Positions 43,284-52,678 of a stretch of DNA of 56,997 bases are shown here, in pieces (positions within the stretch are counted from its first letter, which is position 1; every line of letters begins with the position of its first letter). The stretch is from an uncultured Ruminococcus sp. GTDB lineage: Bacteria > Bacillota > Clostridia > Oscillospirales > Acutalibacteraceae. The position numbers and the translations under genes were made by a program. The stretch spans positions 1 to 56,997 of the forward strand of contig CADCKR010000004.1 in assembly GCA_902802105.1 (NCBI GenBank), written 5' to 3'. The notes under the pieces were generated by a model. The model was not told the DNA's origin, searched no databases, and saw only the letters and a list, made by a program, of their open reading frames with translations.

Positions 43284-43540
43284 GCTTTACGATGATTTTA
43301 CCAGAGCAAGCGCTATAAAAGAATAAACTTTACAGGTAAAACTCGGGATATTTAGTGCAAGAATTCCTTAGAGCATGATCTTTTTGCAGTATCCCGGTCA
43401 CGCTTGTAAAGAAATAAGCTTTGCAACAATTTTATCAAAACAAGTGCTGTAAAGCAATGAGCTTTACAGGTAAAACGCGGTGCATTATCACAAAGCTTCA
43501 TTAGAGTATTATCTTTTTTGCAGCGTATCAGTCACAAAAA
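43271..43540. repeat. 134-bp imperfect tandem duplication with GTAAAG/CTTTAC palindromes
   Basis: Copy 1 runs 43271-43404 and copy 2 runs 43405-about 43540. Each starts TTGTAAAGAAATAAGCTTT and later has CTTTACAGGTAAAAC, TTAGAG.AT.ATCTTTTT and TCAC, at the same spacing. Palindromes GTAAAG/CTTTAC lie at 43272-43290 and 43449-43467. Copy 1 overlaps the lipoprotein stop codon. No gene is seen in the 390-base spacer; a run near 43621 weakly resembles the 45-bp repeat. Confidence 0.75.
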
Positions 43541-43671
43541 TATATCAAAATTCAGCGGTTTTAGTAAAGTGACGGGTCGGTAACGGAGCCCCTACGCTGC
43601 CGGATTTTTTCGCCGGAAAAGAGTTCCCCCCGTGTAATTGTCAGAGCAAAACTTATTATCCCTGTACCGCG

Positions 43672-44478
43672 TCAGTGAGCGAACAGCCCGAAAAAGTTTT
43701 TTCTGACAGATACGGATATTGTCAGCACTGTGATGTTGTCCGTACTGCCGTTTTTCATTGCAAGACCTGAAAGCTCCTTTGGCAGCTGCGGGTCTGTGCG
43801 GCCGGAGCGTATTGCGCCGGCGATATCATCGGATGAAAGACCGTCTGTCAGACCGTCAGAGCATAATATTATCATATCGCCGTCACGGAGCGTAATATTT
43901 TCGCTGCGGTACAGGGAAATGGACATTTCATCCTCCGGCATACCGAGATGCTGGAACAGACTGTGCCTTCGGCTGTCGCGCATAGCCTGTTCGGGCGTCA
44001 TTATACCCGCCTCAACCATCTGCGCAGTAACGGTGTGATCCTTTGAGAGCTGAGTGAGCTTTCCGCCGGAATACAGCAGACACTTGCTGTCCCCTATATT
44101 GTATGCGCTCAGCTCGCTGTCGTTTATCACCGCAATAACCATAGTGGAGCCTATGCGGGCGCTGATGCGTTCGCTCCTCTCGCAGATAATACCGTTTGCG
44201 CGCTCCATGCAGCTGCACAGCCCGGAATATGACGGCGCTTTTTTATTTATCTCCGCAAGTGAGCTTACCGCCGTCAAGGACGCAAACTCCCCTTCCTCTT
44301 CGCCGCCCATGCCGTCCGCTACAGCAAAAACACCGCCGCTGCATTCCTCTGTGAAAAAGTATTCCTTTTGCTGCGGGTCGTCCAGGAGCTTTCCGTTTAT
44401 ATAAAAGTTGTCCTGGTTTATCTTTCTTGTATTGCCGCAGGTGCTGTACAGGCTGACTGAAAATCTGTATTTTTTCAT
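43672..44478 (-). CDS. PP2C-family serine/threonine phosphatase
   Basis: A 268-residue metal-dependent phosphatase. The metal-binding motifs are present: NQDNFYING (given as KINQDNFY), VADGMGGEEEGEFAS, SDGLTDGLS and TDNITVLTISV. Such enzymes reverse Hanks-type kinase signalling (PrkC/PrpC pairs), but no kinase gene is next to it. The frame is open from a GTG at 44487; the ATG at 44478 is better spaced from AAGGT. It is transcribed away from the pyrophosphatase gene. Confidence 0.92.
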   Translation of the reverse strand: MKKYRFSVSLYSTCGNTRKINQDNFYINGKLLDDPQQKEYFFTEECSGGVFAVADGMGGEEEGEFASLTAVSSLAEINKKAPSYSGLCSCMERANGIICERSERISARIGSTMVIAVINDSELSAYNIGDSKCLLYSGGKLTQLSKDHTVTAQMVEAGIMTPEQAMRDSRRHSLFQHLGMPEDEMSISLYRSENITLRDGDMIILCSDGLTDGLSSDDIAGAIRSGRTDPQLPKELSGLAMKNGSTDNITVLTISVSVRKNFFGLFAH

Positions 44479-44575
44479 ACCGTTCACTACCTTATGATGA
44501 TTATATCAATAATATTATCATTTAGTTTTGCTTTTTTCAACAAAATATGTTAAAATATCGGCGGTTATCAATAAT

Positions 44576-44597
44576 TTTTTAGAAAATTTTCTAAAAA
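44576..44597. promoter_or_regulatory. Perfect 22-bp palindrome upstream of ppa, probable operator
   Basis: Eleven bases (TTTTTAGAAAA, 44576-44586) are followed at once by their exact reverse complement (44587-44597). It ends 3 bases before the -35 of the ppa promoter, between the divergent PP2C and ppa genes, a good site for a dimeric regulator. It has no loop, so it is unlikely to be a terminator. Confidence 0.6.
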
Positions 44598-44600
44598 CTA

Positions 44601-44629
44601 TGGAGAATTATCAAATAATATGTTATAAT
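44601..44629 (+). promoter_or_regulatory. Promoter of ppa
   Basis: TGGAGA (44601-44606), a 17-base spacer and a perfect TATAAT (44624-44629) lie about 32 bases before the ATG. Confidence 0.65.
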
Positions 44630-44661
44630 ATAAATGCAAATTTTTTAAGGAGCTGACTTAT

Positions 44662-45204
44662 ATGCAAAATATATGGCATGACATGGACTCTTCACGCATT
44701 ACCCCCGAAAACTTCATGGTGGTCATTGAGATCCCCAAGGGAAGCAAGGCAAAGTATGAGCTTGACAAGCAGAGCGGTCTGCTGAAGCTTGACCGTATAC
44801 TGCATACCTCTACTCACTATCCTGCAAACTACGGCTTTATTCCCCGTACATACGCAGACGACCTTGACCCTCTTGACGTTCTTGTGCTCTGCTCTGAACA
44901 GATATTCCCGCTGACACTCATACAGTGCTACCCTATCGGCGTTATAACCATGCTTGATAACGGCCGCAACGATGAGAAGATAATCGCTATCCCCTTCAAT
45001 GACCCGACCTACAACGGATATAAGGATATCTCCGAGCTGCCCCAGCATATCTTTGAGGAAATGACGCACTTCTTCACTGTTTACAAGGCTCTTGAAAACA
45101 AGGAGACAGTAGTTGATGAGGTAAAGGGCAAGGAAGAAGCTATCAAGATCATAAACGCTACGATCAACAACTACAAAGAAAAATACGGCTACGATTCGAT
45201 ATGA
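44662..45204 (+). CDS. ppa: Family I inorganic pyrophosphatase
   Basis: A 180-residue soluble enzyme hydrolysing PPi to phosphate, pulling biosynthetic reactions forward. Metal-site motifs are in NYGFIPRTYADDLDPLDVLVL (given as NYGFIPRTYA and DDLDPLDVLVL), with later VDEVKGKEEAIKII. Length is normal for the family. AAGGAGC precedes the ATG. A membrane protein gene follows after 25 bases and is probably in the same transcript. Confidence 0.95.
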   Translation: MQNIWHDMDSSRITPENFMVVIEIPKGSKAKYELDKQSGLLKLDRILHTSTHYPANYGFIPRTYADDLDPLDVLVLCSEQIFPLTLIQCYPIGVITMLDNGRNDEKIIAIPFNDPTYNGYKDISELPQHIFEEMTHFFTVYKALENKETVVDEVKGKEEAIKIINATINNYKEKYGYDSI

Positions 45205-45229
45205 TACCCTGAAAGGAATTTTACTGTAA

Positions 45230-46444
45230 ATGGCAAAGAAAATAGAAAACGACGATCTTATTGATGACAGCGTCACACCCGACGCCTCCGGCAGCGGCAA
45301 GAAAACGGATGATATCTCCGGCGCTGCAGCTGCTGAGGGCGGCAAAGGCAAGCCCGAAAAGCGGAAGGTCGTTGTAATAAATGTACCCAAGAAAAAGAAA
45401 CGTCTGCGCACTCCTTCGCACATAATCAGGATAACACTTATCTGGCTGTTAGCGATAGAGCTGTTTCTTCTCACCTATCCTTTTTTGCAGGTAAGGTTTT
45501 ACATAACAGAGGATCTGGGCGTAACTCCGTATCAGGAAAAGGCTTACAGCAAGCTTGCCACTCAGGAGGAGATAGACAACGCAGCCGCCGAACTGCAGAA
45601 GGCTATTGATTCATTGGTCGAGGCGCCGCCTGAAGGATCAGACGCTGAGGGAAGCTCTGATGAGAGCAAGGCTGAAAGCGCCGCTTCCGAGGCGTCGGTA
45701 AACGAGCCTGCGGAAAGCTCCGCTGCGGAAGCAGGCTCTTCAAACGTCAGGGAGCTTTCGACCGTTGACTACAACTGGTCTTACTATATCCGCAGTGATG
45801 TAGACGCCGAAAAGCTCACCAAGCTTATTGTGGATGTAAAGCAGATAAACAGGATGATCTATACAGAGGAAAGCGTTGATGCGCTCAATCTTGCGGTACT
45901 AAAGGCTCAGAAGGTGCTCTGCGCTTCGGTGTTCATCTCGCAGAACGGCTTTCAGATGATGCTCGGCGGCTCTGTAGGCGAAGCCTTCGGCTCATCTATC
46001 TCTATAGGGAACACCATACTCAGGGCTTTCCTGACATTCGCGCTCAGTATTCTGCCGCTTATTGGTCTCTTCGCCTGTGTATTTGACAAAAAGCGCATTA
46101 TAAAGAACATTATCGTGCTGATATGTTCGATACTTGTTCTTGTCGATATTTTCTTTACGATCTATCCTTTTATCGGAATAGGCGCTGTGCTGTCGATCAT
46201 TCTTTATATAATCATCAGCGTTATCAACATCGGCGGTTTCTACGCACGTCAGCAGGAAAAGTATATTGTTATGCATCCTGAGCTTGAAGCTGAGTATACT
46301 CAGAAGCACCCGCATTTTGTAAAGGCTCTTATCAATCATAAGAGCTTCGGTGATGAAGTGCCCGTTGACTACAAAGCCAAAGAGCGCGCTGCCGCCAAAA
46401 ACGCCAAAAAGCACAACACCAAAAAGAAAAAGAGATCACGTTAG
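45230..46444 (+). CDS. Uncharacterised membrane protein with FIVAR-like segments
   Basis: A 404-residue protein without a named family. Residues 1-65 are charged and end in a basic KKKKRLR patch; one helix follows at about 70-90, then an outer or cytoplasmic region of about 170 residues. That region has two FIVAR-like helical pairs (ATQEEIDNAAAELQKAIDSL and YTEESVDALNLAVLKAQKVL) separated by a Ser/Glu/Ala-rich linker. Three or four membrane helices lie at about 260-345, and the tail is strongly basic (KKHNTKKKKRSR). FIVAR segments usually occur in surface proteins that bind matrix or wall. It follows ppa by 25 bases and is closed by a hairpin. Confidence 0.75.
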   Translation: MAKKIENDDLIDDSVTPDASGSGKKTDDISGAAAAEGGKGKPEKRKVVVINVPKKKKRLRTPSHIIRITLIWLLAIELFLLTYPFLQVRFYITEDLGVTPYQEKAYSKLATQEEIDNAAAELQKAIDSLVEAPPEGSDAEGSSDESKAESAASEASVNEPAESSAAEAGSSNVRELSTVDYNWSYYIRSDVDAEKLTKLIVDVKQINRMIYTEESVDALNLAVLKAQKVLCASVFISQNGFQMMLGGSVGEAFGSSISIGNTILRAFLTFALSILPLIGLFACVFDKKRIIKNIIVLICSILVLVDIFFTIYPFIGIGAVLSIILYIIISVINIGGFYARQQEKYIVMHPELEAEYTQKHPHFVKALINHKSFGDEVPVDYKAKERAAAKNAKKHNTKKKKRSR

Positions 46445-46450
46445 TATTAA

Positions 46451-46498
46451 AAAGCCACACCCAAGTCATTAAGTGACCTGAGTGTGGTTTATTTTTTT
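46451..46498. terminator. Bidirectional terminator between the FIVAR-like gene and the HD-GYP gene
   Basis: CCACAC (46455-46460) pairs with GTGTGG (46482-46487), with an inner AGTCA/TGACCT pairing. A run of T follows on the plus strand and T-rich sequence on the other. Confidence 0.8.
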
Positions 46499-49400
46499 AA
46501 TCGTGGAGCAGCTTCGTGGAGCCGTTGATGTCGGAGATGAAGGCTATAGATGAGTTGGTATCATGCTTTGTGTAATAGAGGGCTTTCAGCGCAGCGGAAT
46601 ACAGATCATCATAGGTGCTGCCGTTGTTCGGGAAGATGCTTATTCCCACCTTGCCGTAAACGCTTATTTCGGCAGCGCCGGCCTGATATTTGTTTGTAAT
46701 GGCTTTGCATATCTGCTCGGCCTTTTCTATTATCTTCTGCCTGACGTTCATGCCCTTGACGAAAACAATAAACCTGTTTCCGCTGTTGCGCCCGATAATG
46801 TCGGAATCACGGAAAAGCTCACGGACATTCTGCGCGGCCTCTTTCAGAACTGCGTTTGCAAATGCTGAGCCAAGCTCCCTTTCAAGCACCTCAAAGCCGC
46901 ATATTTCGGCAATAAGAAATGCATGAGTGCCGGAGGAGCCTTCGTCATAGAGATAGTTCTTTATCTTGTTTTCGGTCGCGTGCTTGTTGTAAAGACTTGT
47001 GATGAAGTCTGTTCTTCCCTTGCGCTGCTCGTCTATAATATCACAGCGGCTGTCGGAAATATCAGTAAACACAGCCATAATGCGGGTAACTATCTCTGAT
47101 GAATTCCTGAACGTGACAAAGCGCACCCTGTTCCAGATATAATCATCGCTGTGCTTGTCAAATACACGGATGAAGGATTCTGTTTCGTTGTGGTCATAGC
47201 GTGTAGAGCCAAGCTTTTCAATGAGCTTTTTCTTGTCATCATTATGTATGAAATCGCAGTCTGAGATATTCGTCAGAAAATCATTTTCGGGAATGCGGTA
47301 GCCGTACATATTCTCAAAAGAACCGGATACCTTTACCTTGTCAAAGCGCGACGACCACTCAATAATAAACGACTTTGTCTGCCTGAGTATCTCATCATAC
47401 ATCTTTTCGTTGAGAACAAGCTCGTTGTGCTGATGCTCAAGCACGGGATATTCCCTGACAAATGACGCAGCGTTCATTTGCAGCCTGAAATCAGCCATCG
47501 GAATGATCTCATCCTTATGATATCCGAAATTAAGATCAGTCTTGCTGCGCAGAACAGAGATAAAATCAAAGCTTATCCCCGCAGGCAGCAGCACCCTTAC
47601 GCCAAGCTTGTTGAAGTAGCGGATAAGGTGCGAAAGTATCGCCATATTATAAACATCGTCTGCGACTGAGCGTATGAAGTCGCCGGCAAAAACGATCTTA
47701 TCAAACAGGTGCTCAATAAAGCAGTTCACGCTTATGCTGTGTGAGCCGACATTGTATACGCCGACCTTGAAATCAAAAGCGCGCAGCCTTGCAACAAAGG
47801 CTGTAAGCTCCTGAGTTTTCATCTGCCCTACCATATCGTGCGATATCATTATGCATACGCTGCGGCGGTCAAATCTGAAGCTGCCTGTCATTTCCTCAAA
47901 GGCGGTTATGACAGAATCGGTGTCACCGCTGTCAAACATTGTAAACACCGAAAGCTCAGGCATTGAGATACTGCTGCTTTCAAGCTCGGAGATGGAAGAA
48001 AAGAGATTTTTCAGGTTGTTGAGCGACATTGCAGTCATATTGCCGGAATGGATGGACGTCTCAAAGAAGCAGTCGATGCTTTTCAGGTCGGACATATAGC
48101 TGCCGCTCAGGCCAAGCATATCATAAGAGCTTATCGCATCGGTAACGGAATCGGCCACAGGAATGAAGTATTCCTCATAATCAATAACGCCGAGGTCGTT
48201 TTTATCCTTTATGCGCAGTGTGCTGTCATACTTTTTAAGCTCAAAGCTGCGGCGCATATTTTCGTTATAATAAAGGAACATATTCTTACCGTTGAGCTTG
48301 GCAAGCTCAACAGCCTTTGAAGCATTGTCAAAGAGCGTTTCAAACTCAACGCCGTTATCGGGATAAAGAGCTATGCCTACAGACGCCGAAATATCGGGGA
48401 GACGATCATCGCCGAAAATATACGATTTGTGTATGCAGTTGAAAATATCCTGTATCAGCACATTGCGCTCGTCCGGGTCGGGACAGTCCTTGATGAAGAT
48501 AACAAAGTTGTCGTCCTCGATCCTGCCAAGAATATTGCTGCCGGGTATCTGGAATTTCAGCAGGTTGGTTATATCGCAGAGTATGTCATTTCCGAAGCGG
48601 TAGCCTGCCTGACGGTTGATAGTCCTGAAATCGTCAATGTCGATCATTACAAGCGCATGATGCCCGCCTGATCCGTCAGAAGCTATGTAGTCGTCTATCT
48701 CACGCTTGACGCCGGTATAGTTCCATAGCCCTGTCACGATATCCCTGTCGGGGCTGTAGTGGTGGTCGGGCATAGATTCGCTGAGGACAGTCATAATAAA
48801 GTATATCTTTTCAAGCTCGTCATTCTCGATTATCGGCACTGCATAGCACCTCACGGACGAAAATCCGCCCTTGCCTATGTCTATCATGCATTCAAGCTCT
48901 ATGCGCTCTCCGCCCGTTACTATTTTGTCCATTATGCTGCTCAGGCGGAAGGTGCGCAGAAAAACGGGATGGTAATCATCCGTACAGCTCTCTGCAAGGA
49001 CATTTACGGTCTCCTCGTAATTTTTAGGCACATATCCGCAGATATCCTTCATTGTGCCTTTTCTCTCGTGGAGCATATCGCTTTTCAGGTCAAATTCAAG
49101 CACGATATCGGATATCTTGTATATTGCCTCTCTGTCGTGCTTTTGCAGGTCGGATATTACCGAACTCTGGTGCTCTATAGTTTCAATAAGGTCAATCCTG
49201 TCCATCTTTGCGTAGATGTCGTTCTTTTCCTTTCTCTTGGACGCGGCGGGCTGTCTGCTTTCGGCAGTGCTCCTGTCGGGGTTTTTAACATCGGCATATT
49301 TCTGCGCAAGCGCCTTGAATTCGCCGAGTACCTCACCGAAGCATTCCATCATTTCATCCGAGAACGCACCGCAGGCGCCGCTTCTTATCATATCAACAGC

Positions 49401-50375
49401 CTGCTCGTGCGAATATGCCGATTTATACGGGCGTTCGCTTGTCAGTGCGTCGTAGCAGTCTGCGATAGAGACTACCTGCGCCCATATCGGTATCTGGTCG
49501 CCCACAAGACCGTCAGGGTAGCCCATGCCGTCCCATTTCTCGTGATGATAGCGGCAGATATCGTAGCAATAGCGGAAATACTCGTTCCTTTCCACAGCAT
49601 CAAGCTGGTCAAGTATCTCGCAGCCCTTGACGGTGTGCTGCTTCATTATGCGGAACTCCTCGAAGGTAAGCCTGCGCGGACAGAGAAGTATCGAGTCGGG
49701 AATAGCTATCTTTCCGATATCGTGCAGTGACGACGCCGAAACGATGAGCTGTATTTTATCTTCTGTAAGGTTATATCTGGGGCTTTTTTTGGCAACACAG
49801 CGCAGAAGCACCTCAGTAAACCTGCGTATCCTGTGTATATGCCTGCCCGATTCCACATCGCGGTATTCTATTACAGTACTCAGCGTATCGAGCATATCGT
49901 TGTTTATGGTATTTATCTTTCGCTGCTGCTCCTGAAGCGCGCGGTTCTGCTGGAGTATCTTCTTGCTCTGATCGCTGACAAGCTGTTCAAGCTCCTTTTT
50001 GTTCAGGAAGAATTCTATAAGATTGGACGCTCTTTTTTTGATTATGAGCGGGTTTACAGGTGAATTGATAACATCACTGAACGGCACATGAAGCTTCTGC
50101 TGATTTATACTGTGATCGTTTTCCGGAAGGATAATAATGATCGGGAAAGCATCAAATACGCCGTCTGCTGCCATTGACTGTATAGCTTCCTTGGAAATAC
50201 GCGCAGCAAGCTCCTTGTCTATCAGCGCTAATGATATTTCATCATAGCGTTCAGACATAAGCTTTACCATATCCTCACAGCTTTCTGCCGTGAGCAGCTC
50301 ATACTGTGATGCAAAAACCTCATAAAGTATAGGCTTGTTTATCTCCGAGCTGTCAGCTATCAGTATCTTTTGCAT
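46497..50375 (-). CDS. REC/HD-GYP/PAS regulator with degenerate GGDEF and EAL-like modules
   Basis: A 1292-residue signalling protein. Order by eye: receiver domain (1-125, likely phospho-Asp53 in ALIDKEL), short coiled coil (about 140-180), HD-GYP phosphodiesterase (HD at 218-219, GYP at 285-287, with HHEKWDGMGYPDG intact), PAS-like sensor (about 430-540), GGDEF domain with EDDNF at 620-624 instead of GGDEF, an EAL-like region without the EAL motif (about 760-1010), a PAS domain (about 1030-1130) and a second GGDEF domain with SGNRF at 1198-1202. So only c-di-GMP breakdown by HD-GYP looks catalytic. Start ATG 50375 has GAGGTGG upstream; an in-frame start at 50447 has none. Confidence 0.9.
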   Translation of the reverse strand: MQKILIADSSEINKPILYEVFASQYELLTAESCEDMVKLMSERYDEISLALIDKELAARISKEAIQSMAADGVFDAFPIIIILPENDHSINQQKLHVPFSDVINSPVNPLIIKKRASNLIEFFLNKKELEQLVSDQSKKILQQNRALQEQQRKINTINNDMLDTLSTVIEYRDVESGRHIHRIRRFTEVLLRCVAKKSPRYNLTEDKIQLIVSASSLHDIGKIAIPDSILLCPRRLTFEEFRIMKQHTVKGCEILDQLDAVERNEYFRYCYDICRYHHEKWDGMGYPDGLVGDQIPIWAQVVSIADCYDALTSERPYKSAYSHEQAVDMIRSGACGAFSDEMMECFGEVLGEFKALAQKYADVKNPDRSTAESRQPAASKRKEKNDIYAKMDRIDLIETIEHQSSVISDLQKHDREAIYKISDIVLEFDLKSDMLHERKGTMKDICGYVPKNYEETVNVLAESCTDDYHPVFLRTFRLSSIMDKIVTGGERIELECMIDIGKGGFSSVRCYAVPIIENDELEKIYFIMTVLSESMPDHHYSPDRDIVTGLWNYTGVKREIDDYIASDGSGGHHALVMIDIDDFRTINRQAGYRFGNDILCDITNLLKFQIPGSNILGRIEDDNFVIFIKDCPDPDERNVLIQDIFNCIHKSYIFGDDRLPDISASVGIALYPDNGVEFETLFDNASKAVELAKLNGKNMFLYYNENMRRSFELKKYDSTLRIKDKNDLGVIDYEEYFIPVADSVTDAISSYDMLGLSGSYMSDLKSIDCFFETSIHSGNMTAMSLNNLKNLFSSISELESSSISMPELSVFTMFDSGDTDSVITAFEEMTGSFRFDRRSVCIMISHDMVGQMKTQELTAFVARLRAFDFKVGVYNVGSHSISVNCFIEHLFDKIVFAGDFIRSVADDVYNMAILSHLIRYFNKLGVRVLLPAGISFDFISVLRSKTDLNFGYHKDEIIPMADFRLQMNAASFVREYPVLEHQHNELVLNEKMYDEILRQTKSFIIEWSSRFDKVKVSGSFENMYGYRIPENDFLTNISDCDFIHNDDKKKLIEKLGSTRYDHNETESFIRVFDKHSDDYIWNRVRFVTFRNSSEIVTRIMAVFTDISDSRCDIIDEQRKGRTDFITSLYNKHATENKIKNYLYDEGSSGTHAFLIAEICGFEVLERELGSAFANAVLKEAAQNVRELFRDSDIIGRNSGNRFIVFVKGMNVRQKIIEKAEQICKAITNKYQAGAAEISVYGKVGISIFPNNGSTYDDLYSAALKALYYTKHDTNSSIAFISDINGSTKLLHD

Positions 50376-50523
50376 AGTTACCACCTCTGAGTTTATGTTT
50401 TGCTCAGGTCGCTTTAAAAACACAAGCTCCCTGTCTTTATTATGCACGGAGATCAGTTTTGTCAGGCAGGCTCCGCCGGGAAGCCCTTACTGAACCGCTG
50501 AATCGTGCTAAAAATACCGCGGA

Positions 50524-50571
50524 AGATCACTCTTCTGGTACAGCCTGATCTGAGATCATGAGAAGTGATCT
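50524..50571. repeat. Inverted repeat upstream of the HD-GYP gene
   Basis: AGATCAC (50524-50530) pairs with GTGATCT (50565-50571), and TTCT (50533-50536) with AGAA (50561-50564); an inner GATC-TGA-GATC is nested. It lies in the 331-base spacer between the DUF3810 and HD-GYP genes, which otherwise shows paired TATAAT hexamers (minus strand, near 50581-50605) and no gene. Confidence 0.45.
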
Positions 50572-50706
50572 ACGTTTGTATTATACATGATATTATACAT
50601 TATTAACTTCAATTTGTACAGTGGGTTTTTAAAATTTTTATACTATCAGCATAAAAAATTGAGAAATATTTATTGATTATTTATCAAATATTTATGTTAA
50701 TGCCTT

Positions 50707-51894
50707 TTATTGACTGATAGTATCGTCAGTCTTTAAAGACTGTCTGATATCCGTGTAAAAATGCGCTACGATGAGGTCGGTTATGCGGTCATAGCTTTTT
50801 ATTCCCTCCGGCTGCGCGTTGTGTTTCAGATAGCTGTCATTAACTGCGGCGGCGGTCTGCGCAACAGGGGTCTCAAACTGCCGCCAGTACTCCGAATCAA
50901 AGGCGTAGTCCCTGTATACGCCGTCGCTCAGATGTGTCTGAAATTCTGCATAAAGACTGCTGTCCGCTCTGCGCAGATGTCTTGAAGCATAGCGCACTGC
51001 CTCTGCATAACCCGAATACATAAAACCGTCATCGCCGGAATATATGCATGAAAGATATGCAATGAAGTTTGCGTCCTGCTCATGCATGAAACCTCTTACG
51101 TGCGCAAGCTCATGGCACATTGTAAACGGAACCGTAAAATCAGGCACATCAACATTTACATTAGCTTCAAATGTAAACGGAAAGTAGATCCCCGTGATCT
51201 GCAGATATGACATTCCCCTTGACAGCATTACGCTTTTGGGGATGCTGTAGGCATCGGGTATAAAATCATACCTTTTGTGAAGCACATTGATGGCTGTACG
51301 GGCGCTGCTCTGCATTGAGGAACGGTCGAGCACGACAACGCCGTTTTCATCCTCCGGCAGTCTTGAGCGGCACTCTGTGGCTTTATCCGCAAGATAGACG
51401 CAGACCTCATAAAGCTCCTCTGCTGACGGCTCCCTGAGTTTAAGACCGCTCTGTGTGCATACGTCGGAGCAGTAGTAGTTTATGCCGCAGTTCGTCATAA
51501 AAAGAAAGAATACGAGCGATGCTGCCGAAAGCGGCCTTATCAGCCCCAGAAACAGTTTTTTCAGCCGCTGCCCCTTTGAGCGCACTATTGAAGCAATAAC
51601 GAATGCGATATATCCCAGGGCGGCAAACGGCAGGAGTATGAGCAGCACTTCACCGACCGAGAACGGCACGATGCCGGAGATGTTTGTCCAGATAACGGAC
51701 AGTATGCGGTAAACGCTCCTGTTGTAGAGGTCGGCAAAGCCGCTGATGCCTGCTGCGGCAGCCCTGAGCACAAACGCAAGCGGCGAAAGCATCAGCAGCC
51801 AGAACCACACTGAACGGACACATTTTTTTGCAGCCCTGCGCAGATGCGCGGCTTTGCTGAGTTCAGGCTCAGAAATATGGATATCGGGTCTCAT
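50707..51894 (-). CDS. DUF3810 membrane protein with metallopeptidase-like HELAH motif
   Basis: A 395-residue protein. An N-terminal region with three membrane helices (about 20-145) is followed by an outer domain carrying FTMCHELAHVRGFMHEQDAN, which matches DUF3810 (given here as CHELAHVRGFMHEQDAN). The HExxH pattern with a later acidic stretch suggests a zinc peptidase fold, but no activity is known for the family. Three in-frame ATGs lie at 51903, 51900 and 51894; AGGA fits the last best. It is divergent from mecA. Confidence 0.85.
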   Translation of the reverse strand: MRPDIHISEPELSKAAHLRRAAKKCVRSVWFWLLMLSPLAFVLRAAAAGISGFADLYNRSVYRILSVIWTNISGIVPFSVGEVLLILLPFAALGYIAFVIASIVRSKGQRLKKLFLGLIRPLSAASLVFFLFMTNCGINYYCSDVCTQSGLKLREPSAEELYEVCVYLADKATECRSRLPEDENGVVVLDRSSMQSSARTAINVLHKRYDFIPDAYSIPKSVMLSRGMSYLQITGIYFPFTFEANVNVDVPDFTVPFTMCHELAHVRGFMHEQDANFIAYLSCIYSGDDGFMYSGYAEAVRYASRHLRRADSSLYAEFQTHLSDGVYRDYAFDSEYWRQFETPVAQTAAAVNDSYLKHNAQPEGIKSYDRITDLIVAHFYTDIRQSLKTDDTISQ

Positions 51895-52063
51895 TATCAT
51901 CATTCCTGTTCGTTTTGTTATTCTGTTCTGATTTTATCATGATCCGGCTCATCTTGCAATGGATAAAAACGGAGGTTAGTTTTCCTTAAAAAATTAATTG
52001 CAAAATACCGCATTATCTAATATTATGTATATCAGAGAAATATTTTTTGAGCGGAGTGATAGC

Positions 52064-52642
52064 ATGAACATCCAGCAGCTTGACACCGAAAGGATACTTA
52101 TATCTCTTTCACAAAACGATATGGCTCACTGCTGTATATCATTTGACGACCTGAGCATGAGTGATGAGCATTCAAGCCGTGTGCTTAAACAGCTTATGAT
52201 AAAGGCAGCCGCAAGCACCGGAGCAAGCTTCAGCGGCAAGCAGGTAATAATAGAGGCCATGAAGTATGACAGCGGCTGTCTGCTGCTGATAACGCTTAAA
52301 GACAAGGCTCACAAAAGGAAGGTGTATCGTGTCAGCCGCGCAAGGGATATTATTTCATTTTCGTTCGGAAATGCAGAAGACTTTCTCAGGTGTATGGCAG
52401 CGCTGTACAGGCTTGGTGAAAAAAGGATAAGAAGCTCTGCCTTTCTATGCGAAAACAAATATTATCTTGTGATAAATTCATATATTGCAATAAAAAACAA
52501 TGTAGTCAGGACTGCTATGGAGTTTGCAGTCTGCAAGGCCGATGGCAGAGTCTTTGCAGCTCACCTTGCAGAGCACGGCAGAATGCTTGCATCAGGCAAT
52601 GCAATAGCGCAGATAGGCGCGCCTCTTACAGAACGGCGGTGA
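52064..52642 (+). CDS. mecA: MecA-type adaptor protein
   Basis: A 192-residue adaptor that by family delivers substrates to ClpC/ClpP. The N-terminal third (MNIQQLDTERILISLSQND...SRVLKQLMIKAA) and the C-terminal ferredoxin-like half (FGNAEDFLRCMAALYRLGEK, SAFLCENKYYLVI) match MecA layout; similarity is remote. The linker lacks the usual long acidic stretch. The frame is open from 51998, but ATG 52064 follows GGAG and begins the family N-terminus. Confidence 0.75.
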   Translation: MNIQQLDTERILISLSQNDMAHCCISFDDLSMSDEHSSRVLKQLMIKAAASTGASFSGKQVIIEAMKYDSGCLLLITLKDKAHKRKVYRVSRARDIISFSFGNAEDFLRCMAALYRLGEKRIRSSAFLCENKYYLVINSYIAIKNNVVRTAMEFAVCKADGRVFAAHLAEHGRMLASGNAIAQIGAPLTERR

Positions 52643-52678
52643 TATTTCGGTAAATATTGATATTTTACTTCAAAGGTC

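Noticed and set aside
48759-49730. 323-codon rightward frame inside the HD-GYP gene
   Set aside because: It is antisense to the conserved HD-GYP domain and has no ribosome site or recognisable domain.
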